The position numbers and the translations under genes were made by a program. This document shows positions 35,166 to 46,479 of a DNA stretch of 64,000 bases, in pieces; within the stretch, counting starts at the first letter, position 1; each line of letters starts with the position of its first letter. Origin of the DNA: Pseudisothecium myosuroides (Eukaryota > Streptophyta > Bryopsida > Hypnales > Lembophyllaceae). Below the pieces are notes generated by a model that saw only the letters and a list, made by a program, of their open reading frames with translations, was not told where the DNA came from and searched no databases. The stretch lies in assembly GCA_951799445.1 (NCBI GenBank), contig OX637293.1, positions 26,226,001 through 26,290,000 on the forward strand, read 5' to 3'.

Positions 35166-36100
35166 ACGGCTAGACTAACCAGCTTGAGTGGCCATGGCCA
35201 TGGCCATGACAACTTCTGCAGTCAAGCTGCACCATGCGACTTCGGAGGAGACTTGAAGCTTAAGACTTATGTATTGGCTCTTGACTTATGTATACTGCAT
35301 CTAGAAAAAAAGTATAAGTTATTACCATATAATACATAGTTAAGGAATACTCTGAGAAACAGTGTTGCCTGTTTCTGATGCAGATAAGGACGAGCTCCCT
35401 AGTGCATACTGAATGGAACAAAGAGACCTTCAAGAGTGTCCCATTACTGGTATTTTTTCCTGTTGGTGAAGGAGCTGGATAAGCTGCCGGCATAGTGAGT
35501 GTTGCTGTTGATGGCATGCATGTTGGCTTTGTTCTTGCCATGCACTTCAACCCTGCCTTCCAAGCTGCTCCGTCAAACTTTGGATTGAAAGACTAGTCCC
35601 TTCTTGATGGTGACAACTTCAACAGAGGATGCAGGAGGATAAGGTCAAGAACTTGTTGCCGGTAGTGTAGAGTAGAAGTTGAGCATGCCAGTGAAGGCTG
35701 CAAGATGTCAATTTGATCTTTTACTATTATAGAAATATTGAATTTGGTTTTGGGTATCTTTTGTCCATCTTATCACTACGTGTAATCCATGAGTTTTTGT
35801 TGCACTGCTGCTAGGCTATGATGATTTCATGTAGCTGAAATAATTCTTCAGTGATCATCTCTCGCAAAGTAGCCATCCAAGAGAATTCATCCAAATTTCT
35901 GTCATCCACATACCATATTTCAATCCACAAAAAATCATTCATCCAAAATCATTCATTCGCAAACTCGTCATCCGAAAGACAAATTTTCATTCATCCAATT
36001 AAAAAATCATCCAATCCAAAAATATTTCATCCAAAAATGTGTCATTCGTTTGTCGATATTTCATCCGATGGCAGCTGAGTTCTTCCAAAAACCCGGGGGA
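35166..36100. other. 3' flank of copy B and a TTCATCCAAA-rich tract
   Basis: The first 100 bases after the stop are repeated after the truncated copy at 36.8 kb. The stretch 35880-36075 carries six or more degenerate TTCATCC(A/G)AA motifs. No other gene was seen. Confidence 0.5.
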
Positions 36101-36121
36101 GTGAAGTCACAATGGCAGTTT

Positions 36122-36148
36122 GGGGGGGTATTTGAAAATACCCCCCCC
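36122..36148. repeat. G/C-run hairpin
   Basis: A run of seven G, then TATTTGAAAATA, then a run of ten C makes a perfect short hairpin. It is followed by another run of C at 36175-36188. It is probably a decayed transposon end or simple repeat. Confidence 0.6.
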
Positions 36149-36651
36149 CCTTAGTGTAGTTTTGGAAACATTTACCCCCCCCCCCCGGTTACCCCCTGCC
36201 GGTCTCCCTGTGTATTGGGAAGATATGAAGTTTGATTAAATTGTAATGCCGCAACTTTAAATTTAATTTTGAAGTTTTTCTAGAAGCTACTTGTTGTGAC
36301 TTTGAAGATTTTTCAGAAGCTTGTGACATCCTTATTGTTTTGTATATCCTAATGCGCTTTAAAAAAAATTGTATTCCATGACATTAAGCTCTAGAATGAT
36401 TGTTATAAGTTTTCATGCACTTAAGAAATTGTTGGAAGTAATTTTATAAAAAAAATTTATAAAAAAAATTAGAAATGCTCCACAATAAGTAAAACCTTCA
36501 TATGAATGATTGTTTAAAAACCTTGAGACACTTTTTTATCTATTAATAATTTCGTAGAGCTTATTGGAGACAATAAAGTTTTTGTAGAAATGTATTAATT
36601 TCAAGAGTTTTTGATAAGAGGAATGAGAGTTTTTGATAAGAGGACCATGTA

Positions 36652-36955
36652 TTTGCGGTTTGTCTAGACGAATCGAGCAAGAAGGAGATTGTGAGTTCCG
36701 ATGACTGCTGTGAGTTCCAATGCATCACCATTCAGGAAATGGCAGACAGCAAGCTGCGACAACCGCGAGAATCGATTAATGGCACCAGAAGCGTGTCAAA
36801 GAAATCGTCGTGGTTTAACTTGTGGACCTAGACGGCTAGACTAACCAGCTTGAGTGGCCATGGCCATGACAACTTCTGCAGTCAAGCTGCACCATGCGAC
36901 TTTGGAGGAGACTTGAAGCTTAAGACTTATGTATTGGCTATTGACTTATGTATTG
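36652..36955 (+). pseudogene. 5'-truncated third copy of the small duplicated gene
   Basis: It begins abruptly in codon terms at FAVCLDESSKKE and runs through the DDCCEFQC motif, the stop and about 120 bases of 3' flank, matching copy B. It lacks the start, promoter and first half. It has an in-frame 9-base deletion (the codons for LEL) and a few substitutions. Shared 3' flank shows it derives from copy B by local duplication. Confidence 0.85.
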
Positions 36956-37238
36956 GCCATGAACTGGAGTTTGATGTTGTACATACAGTTTAGTGTCTCG
37001 CATTATCCAAGGATTATCTTACTTTGAGGAGAGTGATTCCAGAGATTTTGTAATGAAGCATTTTTTTTTATAAAGGATCAATTCTTATTCATGGTATGGT
37101 CAAGAGAATGCAAATTTTAGCCTAGTAGCCTCCACATTCATGAAAAAATAAGGTTCCCACTTGCGGGCATCCCTTCCCTTACAAAACCAGTAACGATAAG
37201 TATCAAAAGTCAATAGTCTGGTTGGATTGTCTACTGCT

Positions 37239-38065
37239 TCATTTGCAAGCTGGAAGTGGTTTCCCGCAAAGTCCAGGGTTGCCAGGCCAGAAGACTTCGG
37301 CACGCATATTACTCAGAAGTGCCGGAATCGGACCTGCACCACCATCATCCATGTTTGTATATGAAAGCATTTGTAAGCATGTCATTCAGAGGCCCTGACA
37401 AAGTGACGGAGCTTCAGGATTTTGGTTTAAGATTTCTGAATACATTAGTTTGAATTGCTTTCCAGACTGGCATTACTTTCTGGGAGAACACAGTTGATCA
37501 TGTTGAGGGAGCTCATGCTTTACCTGTAAATATGTTGCTGCTGAAGTCCGTGCTGAGTTCATCCTCTTCGAAGGGGCCGTAGTTTGTAGGGATGGTTCCC
37601 GTGAGCTTATTGTGGTCGACGTCAAACTCAGTTAGAAAAGGCAGGTCGCCGATTGAAGGAGACAGAGTTCCCGTCAACTGGTTCCACTTAACGGAAATCC
37701 TCTGCAGTTTCTTCAACTTTCCAAGCTCCGCCGGCAATTTACCTGCAATCTTGTTGTCGAAGAGGACCAGGTCTTTGCCGGGGAATGGCAGTCACCTGGT
37801 TCAGGTACAGGTAGATGATTTTGAGCCCCCTCATGTTGCAAAGCTCCCCGGGGATGGGACCTGAGAATCGGTTCTGACCGAGGTCGATGGAGCCTGAAAG
37901 CGAGAGCTGGCCGAACCAAGTAGGAATGGGCCCGGATAGCAAGTTGGAGTTGATATCGAAACTCTCCAGCTTCTTCAGCAACGTGATGCGCTGAGAGCCG
38001 ACTTTCGGCATCTGGTTGGCATCGAGACCCAAGAACGTCAACGCCTGCAGATCTTCGAAGGCATC
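37239..38065 (-). pseudogene. 3' end of a leucine-rich-repeat gene, frameshifted
   Basis: Two exons join in frame: 38065-37524 (after an ATAG acceptor, donor CAG before GTAAAG) and 37333-37239 (acceptor GTGCAG). Together they encode plant-type LRRs of about 24 residues (LSGPIPTWFGQLSLSGSIDL, then RFSGPIPGELCNMRGLKIIY, then LTGTLSPSIGDLPFLTEF). The cap is PGNPGLCGKPLPAC, then a TGA stop. Such repeats form the ligand-binding ectodomain of plant receptor-like proteins. No membrane helix or kinase follows, so this resembles an LRR-only protein or the remains of a receptor kinase. One extra base in the run of four G at 37780-37783 breaks the frame. The 5' exons were not found. Confidence 0.75.
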
Positions 38066-38069
38066 CTAT

Positions 38070-39790
38070 CCACAATGCCCACGGTCACCATTACTCACAG
38101 ATCTAGCTAGCCAGACTAGCTCAATATCCAAGGTCGCCTGTTGCATTAGCCAAAACCAATTGAAACAGCTTATGGATTGCTTCCGTCATCTCAGTTTTGC
38201 ATATTTATATTGGCTATTATTGGATTTGATGAGAGAGTTATCACAAGTGAGCAAAAATCTTAATTATCAATAGCATACATATAAACATTCGGATTCGGGT
38301 TTTTTTTTTATAAGCAAACAAAATCTGTACTCAAAATTTACAAAGGAGGGTCGGAATTGGTCATGGGGTGATGGATCGAGTGATGGATCGAGCAACTTAC
38401 AGGAATTCCATTTGAGAATCTATTGCCATTCAAATCTTATATTTCGCGTTTTAAGTAAAATTTTGCTAAAAATCTCCTTAACGGTCATTACTTAAAATCA
38501 TATGTCTAGGACTATACTTAAAAACTCACTTAAAACACCCCTTTTTCTTGTAGTGATAGGGATATATTAAATGTGTTGCAATTATAGAAATGTATCAATT
38601 TTTTTTTAAGATCTAAGATATTTTCATTAAATATAGTAGTGTACATCCCCTTAGCCAACACCCATATATCTTTTGAAATTTTTTGGTGGCTTTTTTAGGT
38701 CAAAAGCCATATTTTCATCAATGTTACACTAAGCATGGTACAAGAATATGATAACCAAAGTTCTATAATTGCTATAATTTACCAAAATCCATTTCCAAAC
38801 TGCCATTTCTATTGCAAAGCAAAGAACAAATCATTTCTAAGAATTTCAAGAACTTTGATAATGTGGATTGCAATATATTTACGTTTGAAGTCAATTTTTT
38901 TCTTTTGTACTATATTACAAGGCTTTGAATCCTATATCATAACTTGAAACTTTGTTCGGGAGGTGCACTATATAGAATGTTCATTGGTACCGCAAGACAA
39001 AGACCCTATTACATAGAGGCTATTTAAGTAAATTTTGTGAATTTTTATAGGGCTACATTTACCTAAATTTTGAAATTCTTCTTATTTCATATATCCTATA
39101 TTTCATTGAACTTCTTTTTTTGCGACATTTTTGTATATCCTATGTTCATTATAAATACAAAATAGCAACAAAAAAATTTCAAACACTAGGAAGGTCATAG
39201 GGAAATTCATCTCTGAAAATTGTGCACATGCAGAATATGATATACAACACAAGGTGGGAAATTCAAGCAGCTAGTTGCAAAGATAACCTACTTTGAAATC
39301 CAAAGTCAATTTAAACACTAAGTACTTTAAAACTGAAACGAGTTTCAAGCACAAATCCAAAGTACTTTCAAACACAAAGTATTGTCAAACTCAAATCAAA
39401 TAGAAACAAGTATCGAGTTCAAACCATGCACAAAGTGATACTATGATAGACACATGAATGTAGTGTCCAAATGCATTATGTATGTATCACCAAGTACAAT
39501 ACAAAGCATTTACACCAAGTTCAAAAACTAGAGGATGTAGGGTGGTAAGATCTCCATTCAAGGTTCAAAATATAGGAGCAAATGTAAGTAGAATAAGAAA
39601 CTTGAATTCTGCAAATTCAGTAACCGACAAAACTCAGTAGTCTCATGAATCCACTGCGATAAATGAAGAAATGGAATGTTGAACACTTGCACATTCACAG
39701 AGAACAAAGGAAATGAATAAAAGTGAACAATTATATGAAAATGGAATTCCAAATGTAACCATTAAGTAGTTTGGGGTTTAGTTTAGAAAC
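38070..39790. other. AT-rich spacer, no gene seen
   Basis: Upstream side of the LRR fragment. No further LRR exon was recognised. It contains A/T-rich repeats and a T-run at 38301-38310. Confidence 0.35.
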
Positions 39791-39794
39791 TTAC

Positions 39795-40080
39795 CTCATT
39801 GGAATGCCGAGGTTACCCACCCATTGGGAGAGTGAGCCTGACCATCTCCCTTTTGCATCATTAGTTCTACATGCGGACATGCCATCCTCCACAAAGAGTG
39901 GATTGCAATCAGTGAAGGTTTGCAACACTTGGCTCATCTAATGTCATTGTGTGCAGGTATAGAGGGAGTTTGCAGTCAACTTTCCAAGACTTGCCGAAAA
40001 ACTCCACATTCAAGTTGAACTTGTGCAACACTTTTTTGCCTTCTTTAACGCTACAAACTTCAATTCAACCACGTCCATGT
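39795..40080 (-). pseudogene. Decayed coding remnant, family unknown
   Basis: The minus strand reads MDVVELKFVALKKA, and after a shift at an A-run (near 40040) continues HKFNLNVEFFGKSWKVDC and LPLYLHTMTLDEPSVANLH before a stop. A donor-like CAATGAG-GTAAGTT lies near 39795. The coherent protein texture over 60 residues suggests an old exon. I do not recognise it. Confidence 0.3.
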
Positions 40081-40540
40081 TATAAGAAGCCAATCCTAGC
40101 ACTATTAGGTGTACCGTCAACCTAATGCACACCTAAGTGAACTTGGACACAGTTGCCAAAAGTATAGAATATTATTGGTTTCCAACATAAACCTCAATGC
40201 CTCCAACGTCAACATGCCTCTGACGTTGACCTTCCAAAGTACTTTGAATCTGCAACCTTCGCTCCCAATGTCCACAACATGACTTTATCCAAGGATATAA
40301 ATATCCAAAACCCTATCCAAGTCATAAGTAACTCCAAATTTAAACACCTTGTACAACCCTAAATCCCAACCCTTCCCCGTTGCTCCAAACCCTAAACCAT
40401 GAACTTCTTCTTGAAATAACTAAATCTTAAGCTTGTTTGCATACCTATAGCATTCCGAGCTTGCAACCAAAATCCTTTGTTCAATACAAGCAAACATTGG
40501 TCATGCAATCCTAAAACTTAGTGAACATTGAAGCTTAGAA

Positions 40541-41002
40541 GGGTGAATGCAAGAAACACCTGTACTATTTGTTGCATTCCGTCAAACCTTAGTTTTTTAT
40601 TTTTGTTTTGGCTATAACTTTTGTGTTTTAGGTCCAAATGACTCAAATTTTATAAGGAAGCTACTTATAACTATTATAAATTGTACCTGATTTTTGAGTA
40701 TTTTTCAAAAATAATTTACTATTTTTAAACAACCCCGAAAATTTCTCACAATGGCTGATTTAGGGGGGGTTTGCACCATTTAAGCGCAAAAAAACGAATT
40801 TTGAGCTGAAATTTGGAGAGGATGGTCTCTTAGTAGACTAATAGCTACTATCCAAAGGAATTTTTAAAAAACTTATTTTTATGTAGTGTAGAGGTCTACA
40901 AAAAGAGCTTCTTTCTACATTTTTTTTCAAAGATATAAAACAATATTTTAGTGATTTTTTTGGTCAAATCTCATCACCAAAAAGTCTTCTCAAATAACCA
41001 AT

Positions 41003-41072
<70 letters not shown>

Positions 41073-41675
41073 CTATTTTTTACAAATTAAAATGTTAGAA
41101 GTGTTATTTTCTTCACCGGACTTTTGGACATAGAATTCACATAGAATTCTGGTGAAGAAAATACCACTTCTAACATTTTAATTTGTAAAAAATAGGATTT
41201 TTTTTTTTAAAATTTATAAAAATTGATTATTTGAGAAGACTTTTTCGTGATGAGATTTGACCAAAAAAATCACCAAAATATTGTTTTATATCTTTGAAAA
41301 AAAATGTAGAAAGAAGCTCTCTTTGTGGACCTCTACACCACATAAAAAAAAGTATTTTTAAAATTCTTGTGGAATGTAGCTATTAGTCTACTAAGAGACC
41401 ACCCTCTCCAAATTTCAGCTCAAAATTCGTTTTTTTGGATTCCATCTAGTGCTAAAAACCCCTAAATCAGCCATTGTGAGAAATTTTGGGGGTTGTTTAA
41501 AAATAGTAAATTATTTTTGAAAAATCCTCAAAAATCAGGTATAGTATATAATAGTTATGAGTAGCTTCCATGTAAATTTCGAGTCATTTGGAGCTAAAAT
41601 ACAAAAGTTATGGCCAAAACAAAACAAAAATACTAAGGTGTGACATATCGCATTAAGTGTTTCTTGCAATCACCC
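40541..41675. mobile_element. Foldback element of the 4-bp-TSD family
   Basis: A 1.135 kb element with ends GGGTGAATGCAAGAAACACC and GTGTTTCTTGCAATCACCC. Its halves are reverse complements around a centre near 41125. The flanking 4-mers are AGAA and AAAA, one mismatch. It contains a microsatellite at 41007-41067 in the left arm only. Confidence 0.75.
41007..41067. repeat. (AT)n and poly(T) microsatellite
   Basis: About 15 AT units followed directly by about 30 T. It occurs in one arm of the foldback element, so it expanded after the arms arose. Confidence 0.9.
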
Positions 41676-43498
41676 AAAAGTGCAAGTGTTGTTATCTAAG
41701 GTATGTGCCGTCACTTACCTTCTAATCCATTGCAATTTTATTTCTTCAACTTCCAATGACTACATTTTTGTATACTAATTATTTTTTTAAACTAATTATT
41801 CAGATACAACAAATATTGAATCCTGCTTGGGATACTACTTACAAAGTTATACAGTAAATAAGCCATTTACAACAGAAGTACTTCTAAATTGTTTAGATTA
41901 AGGGGGAGGGGGGGGGGCAAAACAAGGTTATTGTATAAATAAATAAAAAGATAAAACACATCATTATCTCCTACCCTTCATTATTTATTAAGACCCTAAA
42001 TCCATTATGTTGATGCTAATTTACTTCCAATCCATGTCTAAAATTTAGGACCATGGTAATTATAATAACCCTTCATTTGATTGCACGTCTCAAATGAAAA
42101 AAAATGGAAGTGCACCCCATGAGAAACTTTGCATTGAAGTGTTTTGAGGTAATATATCTTTATAGAGGAGAATTGAGTTGAAAATTTAGGAAATTTTGAT
42201 TCTGATTTTTATTAAAATTATTAAATAAAAATAGGTATAAAATGAAAAGAAACTTAAATTGTTAATAATGCTAAAATGGAATTGAAACTAGTCAATGCTA
42301 ATAGTAGGCTTGTTCTAGCAAGCAATGTAAATCTTCTGAACCTTTTGTTCTTAAAAGATGGTGAAAATTGTGTTTAGAAACAAATCCTATAAAAAGTTTA
42401 ATCAAGAAAATGCTATGATTAGCATCCAAAACAAGACCCTTCATAATTTTCACATCAATAATTCAAACCAATTGAATTAAGCTTTTCTATGTAGATACAA
42501 ATATATTCTATGGAATTTTTTTAATTTTTTCTAAAGTATGTTTTTTGTGATTTTTTGGTTGTCCAAGCTCTTGTCTATTTTTACTTTGCCCACCAATTTA
42601 ATTAAAAATTATATTGTCATAATGCTGATTTGTTCTTTTTTTTTTTAAATTTTCAAAAAACCATGCCAAAAATTGAGATTGTAAGTACCTTTTAGATCAT
42701 AAGCAACATCCTTACCAAAACTATGGAGAGTATAGCACAAGGGTATCTTATCTATAGACTAATAATAGGATTGAAATATCAAAAGATATAAATGTGATTA
42801 AAATAACCTACACTTTGAAGGACATTCCATTGAACCCCTAAATATTCAACCATCTAGTAGCTGGATGATGAATGTTTTGAAAGTGCACTTCATCCAATCA
42901 GTGCTCATTGAAGAAGTTTAAAAATTATCATGTTATATTTCAATGAAAACAAGAAAGAATACTCTATGCAAACCAATAATATAGATATTTTGAAAGAGTT
43001 ACAATAAATATCCACTATGATGTTTTAAAAGCCATCTTACTATCTTTAGATTGACCATGTAGGAATTTAGATAGTTGTCTACTAAGGTGAGTGAACCTCA
43101 CCATTACGTGTTTCTAAAATCAACCCGTGCAAATTCTTGTTTGAGATGTACAACCTATATTCATAAGAGCCTAGGGTTGATTTGAGATACCCTATTTTTT
43201 ACTACACTTTGAAAATTCATATTGCCTTTTTACCATGTCTAAAAAATGAATCTTGACCAATAGAATTTTGAAATCACCTCTTGATTATCCAAAAGATCCA
43301 ACATAGAGTTTTACAACTCAAAAATAACTATGCAAGGGTGAGGGGTAAAGGATTCAAAGAGATTGAGACTTCTTTTCATCTAAGGTAGGAGGTTTTTAAA
43401 TTGATTGGGTTTTGAATGCATTCCATATTTAAGAATGAGTGACATGCTCCTTGAAACATCTATTGCTATCATTGATGAGGTAGGTACAGTGGGAGACC
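41676..43498. other. AT-rich DNA with an old TTAA-family copy
   Basis: About 42130-42670 follows the body of the 0.93 kb TTAA element in copy-1 orientation (GAGAATTGAGTTGA, GGAATTGAAACTAG, CAAGAAAATGCTATGATTAG) but is heavily diverged and has lost both ends. The rest shows no gene. Confidence 0.45.
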
Positions 43499-43606
43499 CC
43501 CTCCCAAAGGCCTCCCAGGCTATGAGGGCCTTGTCATGAAGGCGAGGGCGGAAGCCCGAGCTTGAAGGGCGGGGCCTTCATAGCCCGAGAAGCCTGAGGG
43601 AGGGGC
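43499..43606. repeat. GC-rich imperfect inverted repeat
   Basis: CCCTCCCAAAGGCCTCC followed by GGCTATGAGGGCC is mirrored by GGCCTTCATAGCC and AAGCCTGAGGGAGGGG. The arms are about 32 bases with a handful of mismatches and a short GC-rich loop. This is unlike the AT-rich surroundings and may be a MITE core or a structured part of the psaD upstream region. Confidence 0.6.
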
Positions 43607-43623
43607 CCTCCTACTTCATTAAG

Positions 43624-43631
43624 CACGTGGC
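43624..43631 (+). promoter_or_regulatory. Possible G-box upstream of psaD
   Basis: CACGTGGC is the core recognised by bZIP/bHLH factors in many light-regulated plant promoters. It lies about 690 bases before the psaD ATG. A single match at that distance is weak evidence. Confidence 0.3.
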
Positions 43632-44312
43632 AACAATTCAGAATATTGTGCCATGGCACCGTAATGTCCTTGTTATCGTGCTTGGCACTGTAACAGGGAC
43701 ATTGTGCCCTATAACAAGAACTATTTTGTAAGTAGCTCGGGCTCAATAGTGCTTTAATGTAGGCTTAAATGGGCGATTTGGAGACCTCCTACCTTACTTT
43801 GGGGATGAATGATCCATGCTACCATCCATCCCAGGTGGTTGGATGATGCTTCTGTAAATTACTTTTACAGTATCCTACAGTAGAGTGTGTCTTCAACTAA
43901 GGTGTTAGTGGCTAGATATTGCCATTCCTCCATTTTCGCCTTGCCTCAGTTGGCTGGTGATGGCCTCGCTCTGTTAATTCCAGGGCCGTTCGGCGGGGGT
44001 GCTGAAGTGCTGATAACCAGGCTCGCCCCCAGCAATGGCACCCAGCCAATGGCATGGCCGCCTTATCCCCAGTGCGGCCAATGGCGGGCTGCGGATGGTG
44101 GCCACACTCTGCCCACGCTCAATCTCATCGCCAGGGCGCCCTTTCTCGCTTGCCTTGGGTGTGCCTCCCACACTCCCGCTCCAGCAATCTCCCTTCGCGG
44201 CCTTCAGTCCCTCTTCGCACCTCCTCGCACCTCGCGCAACTCCCAAGCTTAGGAACACTTGCAGCAGCCGCAGCAGCAGCCGCTCGTTGCCCGCTTGCCC
44301 GCCGTCGCAGCG

Positions 44313-45584
44313 ATGGCCGCCCACGCAGCCACTTCCGCGGCCTGCGTCGCCGTGACAGCGCCCGCAGCCTCCTGCAGCCTCGCCACCACCAGCCGAAGCA
44401 GCGTCCACCTGCGCGTCTCCAGCCTCCAGGTACGCCAAAGGGGCTCAGGCCACATGGGTCCCGAGGGAGTTTCGAATGGGGGGATGGATTGGGTGGGAAG
44501 GTGGCGGGATGGTCGATTGGGGGAGTGTGGGGAAGGTTGGAAGGGATTTGAGCAGTTGGAATGGTGGGATGATTTGCTGAGTTGGGGATTTGCGGATTTG
44601 GGGTGTTGTTGTAGGGTCAAAAGCTCGCCGTGGTGTGCAATGGCGCGCGAGTGGTGATGGCGGAGACGGCCGAGGCTCCCAAGGGATTCTCGCCCCCGGC
44701 CTTGAATGCTGACACTCCAGCTCCCATCTTCGGCGGAAGTACTGGGGGGCTTCTTCGGAAGGCGCAGGTGGAGGAGTTTTACGTGATCACGTGGGAATCG
44801 CCCAAGGAGCAGATCTTCGAAATGCCCACCGGTTAGTCTTCTTGGCCTCTTTGCAACGACATTATATCAATTGCAGCATTATGCTGCAGACTAGTACCGA
44901 AGATAGTGGCTACTAGGTCAGAGATGAAGAAGCCGTTCATGGATGAAGATTGCTATCTAAGTAGTGGTTATGCTGACGGATGACTACTTGGACTCTAAAT
45001 TGTTTGGAGCCCATGGCGGTGCACACCTGGATTTATCGACATTTCGTTTATTCTAGTTGCTATTTAACATAGTCAACTGGGTGATGGATGAGTATCCATC
45101 ATAAAGATGGCTATCGACATAGTGGTTATGTTTATGGGATGACCAAATGGGCTGTATTTTGTGTCTGAAGTCCATGGGCGGAAGGGTTTCTTCTGTGAAA
45201 TCAATGCAGATTTTGAAATTGAAAGAACACGAGTAGAATACGTGATTCTTAAGCTTGCAATTGCAATTTGGGGGGGACTGAAAGAGAGATTTCTGTGCAG
45301 GTGGAGCTGCGATCATGAGGTCGGGACCCAACCTCCTGAAGCTGGCGAGGAAGGAGCAGTGCCTAGCTTTGGGCTCCAGATTGAGGACCAAGTTCAAAAT
45401 CCAGTACCAGTTCTACCGCGTCTTCCCCAACGGCGAGGTGCAATACCTCCACCCCAAGGACGGCGTGTACCCCGAGAAGGTGAACGCCGGCCGAACCGCC
45501 GTGGGAGTCAACGACCGGACCATCGGCAAGAACGCCAACCCCGCCGAAATCAAGTTCGCCGGCAAGGCAGCGTATGATTTGTAG
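44313..45584 (+). CDS. psaD: Photosystem I reaction centre subunit II (PsaD), nuclear gene
   Basis: PsaD is the stromal PSI subunit that docks ferredoxin and anchors PsaC. Three exons, all with GT/AG borders: 44313-44429, 44615-44831 and 45301-45584 (205 residues). Exon 1 encodes an alanine/serine-rich plastid transit peptide starting [14 protein letters not shown]. The second exon continues it ([15 protein letters not shown]) and begins the mature protein ([19 protein letters not shown]). The mature part holds the family blocks [57 protein letters not shown] and the C-terminus [19 protein letters not shown]. The frame is intact and the length is normal. The start has a good context (GCAGCGATGGCC); an in-frame ATG 54 bases upstream is not the choice because the shorter form matches usual transit peptides. 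The exons are much more GC-rich than the flanks. Confidence 0.97.
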
Positions 45585-46319
45585 ACAAAACTTCTCGGAA
45601 TTTCCAACTGTACAACAGAATGAACCCTGTTTTGTAATTTCGACGATTTCTCGGCCTTGGCATTGCAATGTTTGTCGATACCTGCGTTTTTACTGATATT
45701 CCTACTTTGACTAATATAAGCATGAAGTAGTGATCCGGCATGCGTCTTTGAGGGTGCGGTCTCGATCAACATTTGGTTAGTATGTATCAACGTTGTTGGA
45801 AGATCTTCAAATCTGGATTTGCTGGAACTGTCATAGAACTGTCATATCTTTTGTGGATGTGGATGACCTCTATAATACGACCTTTGCTAAAACGACATTC
45901 TGGAAAATGTTGTGAAACTATCAGTGACTACACTCTTGTCACACTGTATCCTCTCGCAGGTAGATTTAAGAGGTCAGGGCGTAGAAGATTCCATTTGGGC
46001 TTTTGAGTGTTTTTGGTGAAATTTTCTTTGAGTATAAATGTATGGGTGGGATGTGTTACTAAATGTATCTTTGAAAGCAACCAATAGTGTGTTTGATAGT
46101 AGTTTAGGAGTCAAAATGTTCTACGTCAGCAACCAATGGAATGGGAGGACGAGAATCTTATGAGAGGAAGATGATTCTACATTTGAGCGAGCATTACAAT
46201 TAGTCTCCAATCACATTGCATAACGAGTTTCCAATGTTGAAAATTGTGACCTACCGCTTTGACTACTAGTATTGAAAAGAGTTATTGAAGACTACCACAT
46301 TTAAAGTCCTCAAGTCTTT
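45585..46319. other. psaD 3' flank
   Basis: Probable 3' untranslated region and spacer. No additional gene recognised. Confidence 0.4.
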
Positions 46320-46478
46320 TAGTGTGCCCTCCGGAGTGCTCCTTCATTTAGTGGGTTTCTTTGGGTTCTCCTTGTGAGCTTACTTTGTTTTGCTCTCTTG
46401 TCCAGCCTCTTGGCTTGCTGTTGTTCTTGTCTCTTTTTAATGCAGTGGGTCTCCCATTTGTTAAAAAAAAAAAAAAAA
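46320..46478 (+). mobile_element. Poly(A)-ended retroelement tail
   Basis: About 160 bases (including CCAGCCTCTTGGCTTGCTG and ATGCAGTGGGTCTCCC) end in a run of about 16 A. Composition and ending resemble the retro-insertion at 24.7 kb (GCAG, GG, CTCCC, TTTGT, then A). No clear target duplication was found, so this is a probable LINE/SINE 3' end only. Confidence 0.45.
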
Positions 46479-46479
46479 T

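Noticed and set aside
35880..36075. CRISPR-like or telomere-like array
   Set aside because: Repeat units are irregular, degenerate and unevenly spaced, and the genome is eukaryotic.
37100..37303. 67-residue minus-strand frame beside the LRR exons
   Set aside because: It overlaps the true last LRR exon in another register; the spliced frame gives the standard LRR cap and stop.
44035..44355. Overlapping long frames on both strands around psaD exon 1
   Set aside because: GC-rich DNA has few stops. The psaD frame explains the region and the other frames have no recognisable content.
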